A stretch of DNA of 52,617 bases from Pseudomonadota bacterium. Lineage in GTDB: Bacteria > Myxococcota_A > UBA796 > GCA-2862545. The translations under genes were made by a program, and so were the position numbers. Within the stretch, counting starts at the first letter, position 1; each line of letters opens with the position of its first letter. Shown piece by piece: positions 1-7,714 of this stretch. The stretch is taken from NCBI GenBank assembly GCA_005776945.1, contig SXOB01000058.1, positions 1 to 52,617 of the forward strand, given 5' to 3'. Below the pieces are notes generated by a model. The model did no database searches. It was given only the letters and a program-made list of their open reading frames with translations, and was not told where the DNA came from.

Positions 1-110
1 ACTACAATGAGATTCGCCCGCATTCAAGCCTCGGCTATCTCACGCCGAAGGAACACAAGCAGCGGCTTTTGAGGAAGAACAACCAGACGGTGGCGGCGAA
101 TCTAACGTAA
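1..110 (+). CDS. IS3-family transposase OrfB, C-terminal end only
   Basis: Reading from base 3, the window opens inside a frame that gives YNEIRPHSSLGYLTPKEH and about 17 more residues before the TAA at 108-110. This YNxxRPHSxLGYLTP block is the hallmark C-terminus of the DDE (rve) integrase domain in IS3-family OrfB transposases, which cut and join the ends of the element. The rest of the transposase lies left of the window, so whether the element is intact cannot be judged. It borders a decayed GNAT gene, which suggests an accessory, rearranged segment. Confidence 0.85.
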   Translation, partial: YNEIRPHSSLGYLTPKEHKQRLLRKNNQTVAANLT

Positions 111-139
111 TGGTTGGTCCGAAGAATCCAGGCAGGTCA
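111..139 (+). mobile_element. probable right end of the IS3-like element
   Basis: The 29 bases after the transposase stop end in GGCAGGTCA (131-139). Read inward this is TGACCTGCC, which resembles terminal inverted repeats of many IS3-family elements, and a very short distance from OrfB stop to right end is normal for the family. The left end is outside the window, so neither the inverted repeat nor a target duplication can be confirmed. The boundary is therefore an inference. Confidence 0.4.
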
Positions 140-164
140 AGAAGCCATGGTGGGTATTGGGGAA

Positions 165-482
165 TCAAAGCGAGCGTTCGTATACCTTGAACACCCGCTC
201 TTTCAATTCCAACCTTCCGACATGAGAAAATCCCGTCGAATCATAAAGACGCTGCGCGGACACCATGGAGAGCTAAGTCCATAGGATCAACTCCGAGAAC
301 CCGGACCGTGGTGCATATTCAATCGAAGAATCTATGAGCACACGACCCAATCCGCGGCCCCTGTACTTGGCCTTAACGCCAAGCAAATGCAATTCCGCCT
401 CGTTCCCCTGGGCAAGTCGCTTGGCGGGCGAACCGGGAGGCACCAGGACGATAAGGCCCGCCAAGCCCGATCCGTCCTCCAA
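165..482 (-). pseudogene. GNAT acetyltransferase pseudogene with in-frame amber stop
   Basis: From a TTG at 482 the minus strand encodes a clear GNAT acetyl-CoA-binding core: NEAELHLLGV, then KYRGRGLGRVLIDSS (motif A), then FSELILWT. The frame meets TAG at 273-275 and, in the same frame, goes on as SMVSAQRLYDSTGF, the motif B helix ending in LYxxxGF, to a TGA at 165. Aligned to normal GNATs, the stop sits exactly where one residue belongs between WT and the helix. The 5' part is also damaged: in-frame stop at 504-506 and a seven-C run at 483-489 where a frameshift may have cut off the N-terminus (another frame reads EVEVVPNERFATAPP there). Function is most likely lost; amber readthrough is the alternative. 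Confidence 0.75.
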
Positions 483-729
483 GGGGGGGCGGTGGCGAAG
501 CGTTCATTTGGTACCACCTCGACCTCAGGCTCGCGGCCGCATTCGCTAGTGGCGCCTTCGGCCTCCTCTGGGAGGGCATGAGCCATGCATGGGCCTTCGG
601 GTTTGGCGCCGCGTTGGCGAGCAGCGCCATTCTTCTGCTCCGCGGCGTCCCACGCTCCTAACCGACGGCGGAACCGGGTCATGACAAGGCCCGGCCTCGG
701 TGGAACCCGACCCGAGCGGGGTTGTACCG

Positions 730-1677
730 CTACAACACCAGACAGCCCTCGGCGCGTGCCGCAGCCAACGCAACGTCTCGGCTGAGTAGCTCTCCAACCA
801 CGACCTCCACGAGATCGCCGACCGCAGCGAGATCGCTGTAGTCCAAGCGATCGGGACCATCACAGGGTTCGTGGTAACAATCCGGGTCCTCCGTAAAGAA
901 GAAAACCTCGGGCACACCTGCCTCACAGAAATTGACCGAATCGGAAAGCGAGCCAATGTCGTCCAATTCCACACGGAGCCGCGACGCTGCTGCTGCTTCT
1001 GAAACCAAAGGCCGAATCACGCTGCCAGGAACGGCGTCGAGCGCGTAGAGGACGTTGAACCCATTGTAGGTTCCAAGCATGTCGAGATTGACGTAAAATA
1101 CCGTTTTGTCCATGGGTAGGTCGGCCGGCGGGTCGTCGACATAGGCGCGCGAGCCGTCCAAGTTCACCTCCTCGCTACCCCACGCTGCGAGCACCAGGGT
1201 TCGGTCCGGCGGCGCATCCGCGCCGAAGGCGTCGGCCAGCGCCAGCAACACGGCCATGCCCGACGCATTGTCGTTCGCGCCAAGGTAAATCTCGCCGTTC
1301 CCCGCGACGCCAAGGTGGTCGTGGTGCGCACCGACGACGACGATCTCGCCGCCGACATGCGGGTCGGTTCCCCACCGAACACCGATCAGGTTGACGCTGT
1401 CCGTACCGTCACTGTCCACGAAGTCCGTCTCCCACCCAGCGGCGGGGGACTCGAAACCGGCAGCTTGAAGCTCGGCCTTCATGTAGGCCACCCCGAGCAG
1501 GTCCCCCTCCGACCCCGCTTGGCGGCCCTGCAAGGCTTCGGAGGCCAGGTAGTGAACCCGCTCCGCCAGGAGGTCCGTGGGGAACGAGGTGGGAATGTCC
1601 TTCGACGGCAAGACCGAGGTGTCCCCGGTACCCGCCAGATCAGGCTCGCGACCACAGGCCAGCAACCAGAACAGCAT
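730..1677 (-). CDS. M28-family zinc aminopeptidase, lipoprotein
   Basis: A 315-residue protein starting at ATG 1677, preceded by GAGG five bases upstream; a GTG at 1683 is the alternative. It opens with MLFWLLACG, a lipoprotein signal with lipobox LLAC, so the mature protein should be anchored in the envelope. The peptidase domain shows M28 dizinc ligands in order: VGAHHDHLG (His, Asp), ANDNASG (bridging Asp), WGSEEVNLDGS (catalytic and metal Glu), YVNLDMLG (Asp) and a C-terminal YHEPCDGPDRLD (His). M28 enzymes release N-terminal amino acids from peptides; the true substrate is unknown. It stands alone, with no co-directional partner except the decayed GNAT. Confidence 0.9.
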   Translation of the reverse strand: MLFWLLACGREPDLAGTGDTSVLPSKDIPTSFPTDLLAERVHYLASEALQGRQAGSEGDLLGVAYMKAELQAAGFESPAAGWETDFVDSDGTDSVNLIGVRWGTDPHVGGEIVVVGAHHDHLGVAGNGEIYLGANDNASGMAVLLALADAFGADAPPDRTLVLAAWGSEEVNLDGSRAYVDDPPADLPMDKTVFYVNLDMLGTYNGFNVLYALDAVPGSVIRPLVSEAAAASRLRVELDDIGSLSDSVNFCEAGVPEVFFFTEDPDCYHEPCDGPDRLDYSDLAAVGDLVEVVVGELLSRDVALAAARAEGCLVL

Positions 1678-1683
1678 CTCCAC

Positions 1684-2186
1684 CTCGTGCGTTCGAAGGC
1701 CGCTTACCTATCCGGTGGATCGCCGGTCCATCCAGCATCACGCGGTTCGCCAGGAACGAGCGTCTCGCCGGCCCGCCGGTACCTAGCAGACGAGACACTC
1801 GAAACCCCCCCGATACAAAGCGCGATGCCGTAGACGAATTCGCCGCAGGGAGGGCAATTCTGCGGTGCACCTAACTTTGCGGCGACTGAGGAGAAATGAA
1901 CAGAGTGGAGGCGCTCCATCCGGTCGCAGGTTCCGTTCGCGACCTGAATTGGAGTGCGCAATCCCAATCCGCCGGGGCCGTCGCAGCGTGGCATGCACCC
2001 CGCTGGCATCGATGCGTTGCGGCGCGCTCGCCGAGCGCGTCCGACCGAAAAAGGACGGCCCAACAACAGACAAAATTACATGAAACAGAACAACAACATG
2101 GTAGGTCTTTTCTCGCCGAAGGCGCGTCCTACGCCGCCGTCCAGTTGCAGTTTGACCCACGGCCGTCCTGCCCAGCCCCTCGCCTA
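1684..2186. other. intergenic stretch with no supported gene
   Basis: About 500 bases between the M28 peptidase and the repeat block. Open frames exist on both strands, but their translations are Arg/Pro/Ser-rich with no recognisable motif, and they overlap one another. A short, less GC-rich patch near 2065-2115 could hold a promoter, but no convincing -35/-10 pair was seen. No tRNA or other structured RNA was recognised. Confidence 0.4.
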
Positions 2187-2313
2187 GGCCGCGGAACGGG
2201 GCCGGGCAGCCGGGGGCCCCGTACGCGAGCCCCTGCAGACGGGCCCACCACCAGGTGGGCTCGGCGAAGCGGTCGGCGGACGGGGTGGCGTCAGCAGGCC
2301 CCGTTCCGCGGCC
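2187..2313. repeat. 17-bp perfect inverted repeat pair flanking a short hairpin
   Basis: GGCCGCGGAACGGGGCC at 2187-2203 is the exact reverse complement of bases 2297-2313, which lie inside the first unit of the 98-bp tandem repeat. Between the arms sits a second small palindrome, GCCCACC/GGTGGGC (2243-2249 and 2254-2260) with a four-base loop. The whole could fold into a long hairpin, or it could be the inverted relic of one repeat unit. Confidence 0.7.
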
Positions 2314-2600
2314 GTAGTTCGACGCATTGACTCCAAGTTCCGCGCCCAAACCCAAGCCGCAGGCCCCGAGCCCTCGGACCAGGTAGCGTCAGCAGGCCCC
2401 GTTCCGCGGCCGTAGTTCGACGCATTGACTCCAAGTTCCGCGCCCAAACCCAAGCCGCCGTCCCCGAGCCAGCGGACCAGGTAGCGTCAGAAGGCCCGGG
2501 TTCCGCGGCCGAAGCCCAACGCGTCGACTCCAAGAGCAGCAGCGCCCAAACTCGCCGCCCCCGATCGGGCGGACCTTGCGCCGTCAGCAGGCCCCCCCTC
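2288..2600. repeat. 98-bp tandem direct repeat, about 3.2 units
   Basis: Units begin at 2288, 2386, 2484 and about 2581 (partial). Units 1 and 2 are identical over their first 73 bases; unit 3 is diverged but keeps the GCGTCAG start, the TTCCGCGGCCG core and the GACTCCAAG block. Since 98 is not a multiple of three, the array cannot encode a repeated peptide in one frame, and the overlapping frames seen there are artefacts. The array ends about 145 bases before the oleA start, so it lies in the likely promoter or leader of the ole operon. Function unknown. Confidence 0.85.
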
Positions 2601-2734
2601 CGCCGCAAGTAGCCGCCCGGCCTCCCAATGCAGCGCCGCCCTCCCGACCCCCCAATCCAGGCCCATCCCCCAATGACGCCGCTCCCACCTACGTCCTTCA
2701 CAAGGGGTGAAATCACGTTAGCGCGTTCCGCCCC

Positions 2735-2740
2735 GAGGGA
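2735..2740 (+). promoter_or_regulatory. ribosome binding site that sets the oleA start
   Basis: GAGGGA at 2735-2740 lies four bases before the GTG at 2745. This site, and the match to the usual family length, favour GTG 2745 over the ATG at 2628, which would add a 39-residue Pro/Arg-rich tail not seen in OleA proteins. Confidence 0.6.
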
Positions 2741-2744
2741 CGCC

Positions 2745-3761
2745 GTGCGCTTCCGCAACACCGCCATCAACTCGATCGGCTACGTCCTGCCGCCCCACGT
2801 CGTCACGAGTGCCCAACTCGAAGACGCGATCCGACCGACGCTCGATCGGCTCGGCCTGCCGCCTGGCCAGTTGGAGAAGCTGTCGGGCGTCAAGGAACGC
2901 CGCTGGTGGGAACCCGGCACCCAGCCGTCGACCGTGGCCGCGATGGCCGGCGAAAAGGCCCTCGAGAACGCAGGCCTGCACAAGAACCAGATCAACGCCC
3001 TGATCAACACGAGCGTTTGTCGCGACTACCTGGAGCCCGCCACCGCCAGCATGGTCTCTGGCAAGATGGGTCTCGCGCGTCACACATTTTGCTACGACAT
3101 CGCCAACGCCTGCCTCGGCTTCCTCAACGGCATCGTCAGTGCCGCGCAGATGATCGAACTCGGCCAAGCCGAACACGTCCTCGTGGTCGACGGCGAGTCC
3201 AGCCGCGAACCCGTCACGGCGACGCTGCACCGCCTCGCGAGCCCACTCGCCACCGGGGACACCTTTCGCGACAACTTCGCGACGCTCACCCTTGGCTCCG
3301 GCGCCGTGGCGGCGGTGGTCAGCCGCAAGGACCTCTGTCGCGAACCCCACGAAGTGCGGGGCGCCGTCATGCGCTCGGCCACCGAATTCAACCAGCTGTG
3401 CCTTGGCAACCACACCGAGATGAAAGCCGACCCGCACGGCCTGCTCGTCCACGGAGTCGGCCTCGCCGTCGAGACCTGGCCACATGCGACGGCCGAATTC
3501 GAGTGGAAGCCCGGCGGCATCGACGAATTCGTCTGCCACCAGGTCAGCCTCAGCCACTTCACGCACACCTTCGAGCGGCTCGAATTGCCTCTCGAAAAGG
3601 CGCTCCTCACCTTCCCATTCCTCGGCAACGTCGGCCCTGCCAGCCTGCCGCTCACGCTGGCCCTTGGCGAGGCGCAAGGGCGCATCCGCAGCGGCCAGGA
3701 ACTCTGCCTGTTCGGCGTTGGAAGTGGGCTGGGCTGCATCGTCATGGCGGTGCGCTGGTGA
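2745..3761 (+). CDS. oleA: OleA, thiolase-fold enzyme condensing two fatty acyl-CoAs
   Basis: From GTG 2745 the product is 338 residues, the same length as Xanthomonas campestris OleA as recalled. OleA performs a non-decarboxylative Claisen condensation of two long-chain acyl-CoAs to a 2-alkyl-3-ketoacid, the first step of olefin synthesis. Visible family features: INTSVCRDYLEPATASMVSG (residues 87-106), the nucleophile Cys123 in ANACLGF, a VVDGESS stretch, RSATEFNQLC, His265 in CHQVS and Asn295 in GNVGPAS, with a GVGSGLG end. The Cys-His-Asn triad is complete. The stop overlaps the oleB ATG by one base (TGATG), so translation is probably coupled. The gene is led by the 98-bp repeat array. 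Confidence 0.96.
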   Translation: MRFRNTAINSIGYVLPPHVVTSAQLEDAIRPTLDRLGLPPGQLEKLSGVKERRWWEPGTQPSTVAAMAGEKALENAGLHKNQINALINTSVCRDYLEPATASMVSGKMGLARHTFCYDIANACLGFLNGIVSAAQMIELGQAEHVLVVDGESSREPVTATLHRLASPLATGDTFRDNFATLTLGSGAVAAVVSRKDLCREPHEVRGAVMRSATEFNQLCLGNHTEMKADPHGLLVHGVGLAVETWPHATAEFEWKPGGIDEFVCHQVSLSHFTHTFERLELPLEKALLTFPFLGNVGPASLPLTLALGEAQGRIRSGQELCLFGVGSGLGCIVMAVRW

Positions 3762-4633
3762 TGCCCCTGCCGGAGCCCCTCCGGCGGCACTACCCCTGGA
3801 CGCCGAAACGGATCCCCACTCGCTCGGGGACCCTGTCCGTGCTCGACGTCGGGACCGGTGATCCGCTGGTCTTTGTCCACGGCAACCCGACCTGGTCGTT
3901 CTACTGGCGGACGCTCGTAGGCCCGTTGTCAGCGACCCACCGCTGCATCGCGGTCGACCACCTCGGCTGCGGGCTTTCGGACCCCCAAGCGGCGCCCGCC
4001 CGCCTCGCGGACCACGCCGAACGCCTCGTCGACGTCCTCGACGCCCTCAACCTCGCGGGCGCCACCCTCGTCTGCCACGATTGGGGAGGCCCCATCGGCA
4101 CCCTCGCCGCGATGGCGCGGCCCGACCTGTTTCGGCGCCTCGTCTACTTCAACACCGCACTGTTCCATGGCCCCGTGCCCTTCGAAATTCGCACTTGCCG
4201 CTGGCCCGTGCTTGGGCCCCTCATGGTCCGCGGGCTCAACGGCTTCGTCCGCGTCGGGCAACGTCGGGCCATCGCCCATCGTGACCGGATGGGAGACGGC
4301 GTTGGCGAGGGCTACCTCTTCCCATGGTCGTCGTGGGAACGCCGAGCCGCCGTCCAGGCCTTTGTCGACGACATCCCCCTCGAAGCGGACCACCCGACCC
4401 GAGCGACGATCGACGATCTCGACGCCCGCTTCCCCGCCTTCGCGGCCTCACGGCCCACGCTCCTGATCTGGGGAATGCAGGACTTCTGTTTCACGCCGGC
4501 CTTCCTCGACCAGATGAAGGTGCGGGCGCCCCATGCCGAGGTCGCCGCGCTGCCCGACGCCGCTCATTACGTCGTGGAAGACGCCCACGAACAAATCGTG
4601 CCCCGTCTCACCAACTGGCTCGCCACGACATGA
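3761..4633 (+). CDS. oleB: OleB, beta-lactone decarboxylase of the alpha/beta-hydrolase fold
   Basis: A 290-residue protein related to haloalkane dehalogenases. HGNPTWSFYWR (from residue 40) carries the oxyanion element, Asp107 in CHDWGG is the nucleophile, Asp241 in GMQDFCF is a candidate acid and His269 in AAHYVVEDA is the catalytic base. In the Ole pathway OleB removes CO2 from the cis-beta-lactone made by OleC, giving the internal alkene. Read alone it could be called a haloalkane dehalogenase, but position and residues favour OleB. It starts inside the oleA stop and its TGA overlaps the oleC start (ATGA), the tight coupling expected of enzymes known to form a multi-enzyme assembly. Confidence 0.94.
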   Translation: MPLPEPLRRHYPWTPKRIPTRSGTLSVLDVGTGDPLVFVHGNPTWSFYWRTLVGPLSATHRCIAVDHLGCGLSDPQAAPARLADHAERLVDVLDALNLAGATLVCHDWGGPIGTLAAMARPDLFRRLVYFNTALFHGPVPFEIRTCRWPVLGPLMVRGLNGFVRVGQRRAIAHRDRMGDGVGEGYLFPWSSWERRAAVQAFVDDIPLEADHPTRATIDDLDARFPAFAASRPTLLIWGMQDFCFTPAFLDQMKVRAPHAEVAALPDAAHYVVEDAHEQIVPRLTNWLATT

Positions 4634-6252
4634 ACGCCGCCACGCGCCTCCGCCATTGGGCGGCGCAAAGCCCAGCGACGCCCGCCCTTCGCGTCCCCGA
4701 CCCGAACGGATCGGGCTGGCTGTCGGCCAGCTTCGGTCAACTCGACCGCGCGTCGGATGCCCTGGCCCACGGCTTCGCGGGTCTGGGCGTCAGCCCCGGC
4801 GACCGCGCCGTCGTCCTCGTCAAGCCGAGTATCGACCTCTACGCCACGTTGTTCGCGCTGTTCAAGGTGGGCGCCGTCCCTTGCCTCGTCGATCCCGGTA
4901 TGGGCCCCAAGGCCGTGCTTGCAGCCATCGAGCGCATTCGGCCCCGCGCGCTCGTCGCGGAACCCGCGGTCCACGCGATCGCGTGCGTGAAGCGGTCGGC
5001 CTTCGCTTCCGTCGAGCTCCGGGCAGCGCCGCGGTGGTTCCCAGGGGTCGCGACGTTCGCCAGCCTCGCCAAGCCCGACGCTGGCCCCTATCCGTTGGCA
5101 GACCGCGCCCCGGATGACGACGCCGCCATCCTGTTCACATCGGGCAGCACGGGTCCGGCCAAGGGCGTCGCCAGTCGTCAAGCCATGTTCGACGCCCAAG
5201 TCGAGGCGCTTGGCGCGATGTTCCAGTTCCGACCCGGCGCCGCCGACCTACAGTGCTTTGCAGCCTTTGCGCTCTTCGACATCAGCCTTGGGATGACGTC
5301 GATCCTGCCCCGCATGGACCTGACGCGGCCAGCGACGGCCGACCCGCGCGAGCTCGTGGCCTGCGCTGAGGCCTTTGCCCCCGAGGTCATGTTCGCGTCG
5401 CCCATCGTCTGGCAGCGCCTCGCACCTTGGTGCGTGGAACGCGGGATCCACCTGACCTCGATCGAGACGGCGTTGACGGTGGGCGCCCCCATTCCGGCAT
5501 CGCTCCACCGCACCCTGCAACGCGTGTTGCGGGCGGGTGCGCAGGTCTACACGCCTTACGGCGCGACGGAGGCGATGCCGATCGCCAGCATTGGCAGCGA
5601 CGAGCTGCTCGCCGGGCCTGCCGAAGCCAGTGAAGCGGGCGCCGGCACGTGTGTCGGGCGCGTCTTGCCAGGCGTTGGCGTTCACATCATCGCGGTCACG
5701 GACGAACCCATTGCGCGCTGGGAGGACGCCATCGCGCTGGCCCCTGGGGAAATTGGCGAGGTCGTCGTCGAAGGTGCCGTCGTCAGCCGCGCCTACAAGG
5801 ACAGCCCCGAGGGCAACGCGCTCGCGAAGATCCGCCGCGGCGAAGCGTGGCTGCATCGGATGGGTGACCTTGGCCGCGTCGACGACCAAGGTCGCCTCTG
5901 GTTCTGTGGCCGCAAGGCGCACCGCCTCCAGACCGCGGACGGGATGTTGGCGCCCGTGCCCCTCGAGAACGTCGCCAACGCGACGCCTGGCGTGTTTCGA
6001 ACGGCCGTCGTCGGCGTCGGAACTGTCGGACGACAGACGGCTGTCCTTTGTGTCGAGATGCGCGTGGACAGTTCCTGGGGCCCTGGGGTCGAAGCCCAAA
6101 TGCGGGCCCGGCTGGACGCGAGTCCCTTCGCCGGTCGCGTCGCCCGCTTCCTCGTTCACCCCGGTTTCCCCACCGACGCCAGGCACAACAGCAAGATCCG
6201 CAGCGAGGAGTTGGCCCGCTGGGCCGCCGCTCGTTGCCAAGACCTCTCATGA
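4630..6252 (+). CDS. oleC: OleC, beta-lactone synthetase (AMP-ligase fold)
   Basis: A 540-residue adenylate-forming enzyme. The P-loop FTSGSTGPAKGV is at residues 169-180, the A5 motif YTPYGATE at about 307-314, and the A7-like HRMGDLGRVDDQGRLWFCGR near 415-435; a late Lys in HNSKIRSEEL closes the C-terminal domain. OleC uses ATP to turn the beta-hydroxy acid made by OleD into a beta-lactone. Family members were long annotated as acyl-CoA synthetases or olefin synthases. Start ATG 4630 overlaps the oleB stop by four bases, and the stop overlaps the oleD ATG by four. No sign of frameshift or missing motif. Confidence 0.95.
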   Translation: MNAATRLRHWAAQSPATPALRVPDPNGSGWLSASFGQLDRASDALAHGFAGLGVSPGDRAVVLVKPSIDLYATLFALFKVGAVPCLVDPGMGPKAVLAAIERIRPRALVAEPAVHAIACVKRSAFASVELRAAPRWFPGVATFASLAKPDAGPYPLADRAPDDDAAILFTSGSTGPAKGVASRQAMFDAQVEALGAMFQFRPGAADLQCFAAFALFDISLGMTSILPRMDLTRPATADPRELVACAEAFAPEVMFASPIVWQRLAPWCVERGIHLTSIETALTVGAPIPASLHRTLQRVLRAGAQVYTPYGATEAMPIASIGSDELLAGPAEASEAGAGTCVGRVLPGVGVHIIAVTDEPIARWEDAIALAPGEIGEVVVEGAVVSRAYKDSPEGNALAKIRRGEAWLHRMGDLGRVDDQGRLWFCGRKAHRLQTADGMLAPVPLENVANATPGVFRTAVVGVGTVGRQTAVLCVEMRVDSSWGPGVEAQMRARLDASPFAGRVARFLVHPGFPTDARHNSKIRSEELARWAAARCQDLS

Positions 6253-7238
6253 AGGCGCTCGTCACCGGCGGTGGCGGCTTCGTCGGCAGCCGCATCGCAC
6301 GCATGCTCGTGGAGCGCGGCGACGACGTCACCGTCCTCGCTCGCCGTGACACGCCAGCCCTACTGGCCACGGGGGCCCGCGTCGCCCGCGGGGACCTGCG
6401 CGACCCCACCGCGCTGACCGCCGCCGTGACGGGACAAGACGTCGTCTTCCACGTCGCGAGCAAGACCGGGTACTGGGGCGACCCCGCCGAATTCGTCGAG
6501 ACCAACGTCGAGGGGACCCGTCGCCTCCTCGACGCGGCCCGCCGCGCCGGCGTCGGACGCTTCGCCTACACCTCGACCCCAAGTGTGATCGGGTACGGCC
6601 ACGACGCCGACGGCATCACCGACGCGCCCTACCCGAGCACCTTCGAGAGCGCGTACGCCGAAACCAAAGCCGCCGCCGAACAACTCGTGCTCGCGGCCCA
6701 CGGCGCCAGCTTTGCGACGGTTTCCCTGCGGCCTCACCTCGTCATCGGGCCCGGGGACAACCACCTCCTTCCCCGCGTCATCGCGCGCGCACGCGCCGGT
6801 CGACTTCGCATTGTGGGTGACGGCGACAACCGCGTCGACCTGACCTACGTCGACAACGCGGCCGGAGCGCACCTCGACGCTGTCGACGCGTTGCCCGGGC
6901 CGGCCGGCGGCCGCGCCTTCTTCATTTCCAATGATGAGCCGGTGGCCCTCTGGCCCTGGACGAACGGCGTGCTCCGCGCCGTGGGGGCCCCGGAGGTCAC
7001 GCGCAAGGTGTCCCTCTCCACCGCCAAAGCGCTCGGTGCCGTCCTCGAAAGCGCGTGGCGCTGGCTACCCCTCCCCGGCGAACCGCCGATGACGCGCTTC
7101 CTCGCCCTCGCGTTGGCCCGCAGCCACTGGTACGACATGGGGCCCGCACGCGAGGCCTTCGGCTACCGCGTCCGCGTCGGCCTCGCCGACGGCACCGAAC
7201 GCACCGTCGCGTGGCTACGAAGTTCTTCTACAGGCTGA
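6249..7238 (+). CDS. oleD: OleD, NAD(P)H-dependent 2-alkyl-3-ketoacid reductase
   Basis: A 329-residue extended short-chain dehydrogenase. The dinucleotide loop GGGGFVGS lies at residues 7-14, a GDLRD acidic turn follows, and the catalytic Tyr136/Lys140 pair is in YAETK with the preceding TSTPSVIGYG stretch. OleD reduces the OleA product to the 2-alkyl-3-hydroxyacid used by OleC. It resembles 3-beta-hydroxysteroid dehydrogenases, which is how single genes of this family are often labelled. It is the last of four genes joined by 1- to 4-base overlaps; a gap of 34 bases leads to the PilZ gene, which may still be co-transcribed. Confidence 0.94.
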   Translation: MKALVTGGGGFVGSRIARMLVERGDDVTVLARRDTPALLATGARVARGDLRDPTALTAAVTGQDVVFHVASKTGYWGDPAEFVETNVEGTRRLLDAARRAGVGRFAYTSTPSVIGYGHDADGITDAPYPSTFESAYAETKAAAEQLVLAAHGASFATVSLRPHLVIGPGDNHLLPRVIARARAGRLRIVGDGDNRVDLTYVDNAAGAHLDAVDALPGPAGGRAFFISNDEPVALWPWTNGVLRAVGAPEVTRKVSLSTAKALGAVLESAWRWLPLPGEPPMTRFLALALARSHWYDMGPAREAFGYRVRVGLADGTERTVAWLRSSSTG

Positions 7239-7272
7239 CGATTTCCGCCCGATGACGGGGGGCGGAGGCGCA

Positions 7273-7692
7273 ATGAACACGCTCGTCGACCGATTGCGGC
7301 GGCCCCTTGGCGCCCAGCCGACCCCACCAGGAATCGAACGCCGGGTCGCGCCCCGTTTTGAGCCGGACCCCTGGATTCCCGTCTTCTTCCGCGCACCGAA
7401 CGACCCGACCCCATGGGTGGGGTACGTCGCGGACGTCAGCGCGTCGGGTCTCCGCCTCATCGCGCCGCCAACCACCCGGGCCGGACTGCACTGGGGAGAC
7501 GCCGTCACCGTCGAGGTTTGCCCCTGTGCAGGCACCCGCGCCCGCGGCATTTCCGGCCTCGTTCTGCGCGCCGAAGTGGCCCGGGTCGTCTCGGACATCA
7601 ACGGCCTGACGCTCGGCATCCGTCTGCGCGACCCCATCGACCCCATCCCCTGGGCCGGCCCCGAGCCGGTGCCGGAGAACTCCGGGTCCTAG
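7273..7692 (+). CDS. PilZ-domain protein, likely cyclic-di-GMP binding
   Basis: A 139-residue protein. ATG 7273 is chosen because GGAGG lies at 7264-7268; ATG 7252 is the alternative. An ERRVAPRF segment is followed after about 30 residues by ADVSASGLRL, the RxxxR plus (D/N)xSxxG pair that binds c-di-GMP in PilZ domains. The rest is a small beta-rich domain with a Pro/Ser tail and no membrane segment or second domain. Single-domain PilZ proteins act as c-di-GMP receptors through protein contacts. It sits 34 bases after oleD and 22 bases before the exported TldD-like gene, so it could belong to either unit; no target can be named. Confidence 0.85.
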   Translation: MNTLVDRLRRPLGAQPTPPGIERRVAPRFEPDPWIPVFFRAPNDPTPWVGYVADVSASGLRLIAPPTTRAGLHWGDAVTVEVCPCAGTRARGISGLVLRAEVARVVSDINGLTLGIRLRDPIDPIPWAGPEPVPENSGS

Positions 7693-7714
7693 TCCCCGCG
7701 AGTTAACGGCGGGC

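Noticed and set aside
2288..2600. CRISPR array
   Set aside because: Units are contiguous 98-bp copies without short repeats separated by unique spacers, and no cas gene is present.
2628..2744. Longer oleA start at ATG 2628
   Set aside because: It adds 39 Pro/Arg-rich residues; GTG 2745 has a ribosome site and gives 338 residues, the expected OleA length.
2718..3677. Minus-strand open frame opposite oleA
   Set aside because: Fully within oleA, which has all catalytic motifs; the antisense product has no recognisable feature.
3761..4633. Haloalkane dehalogenase or related dehalogenating hydrolase
   Set aside because: Fold and motifs are shared, but the gene is locked between oleA and oleC with overlaps; OleB is the simpler reading.
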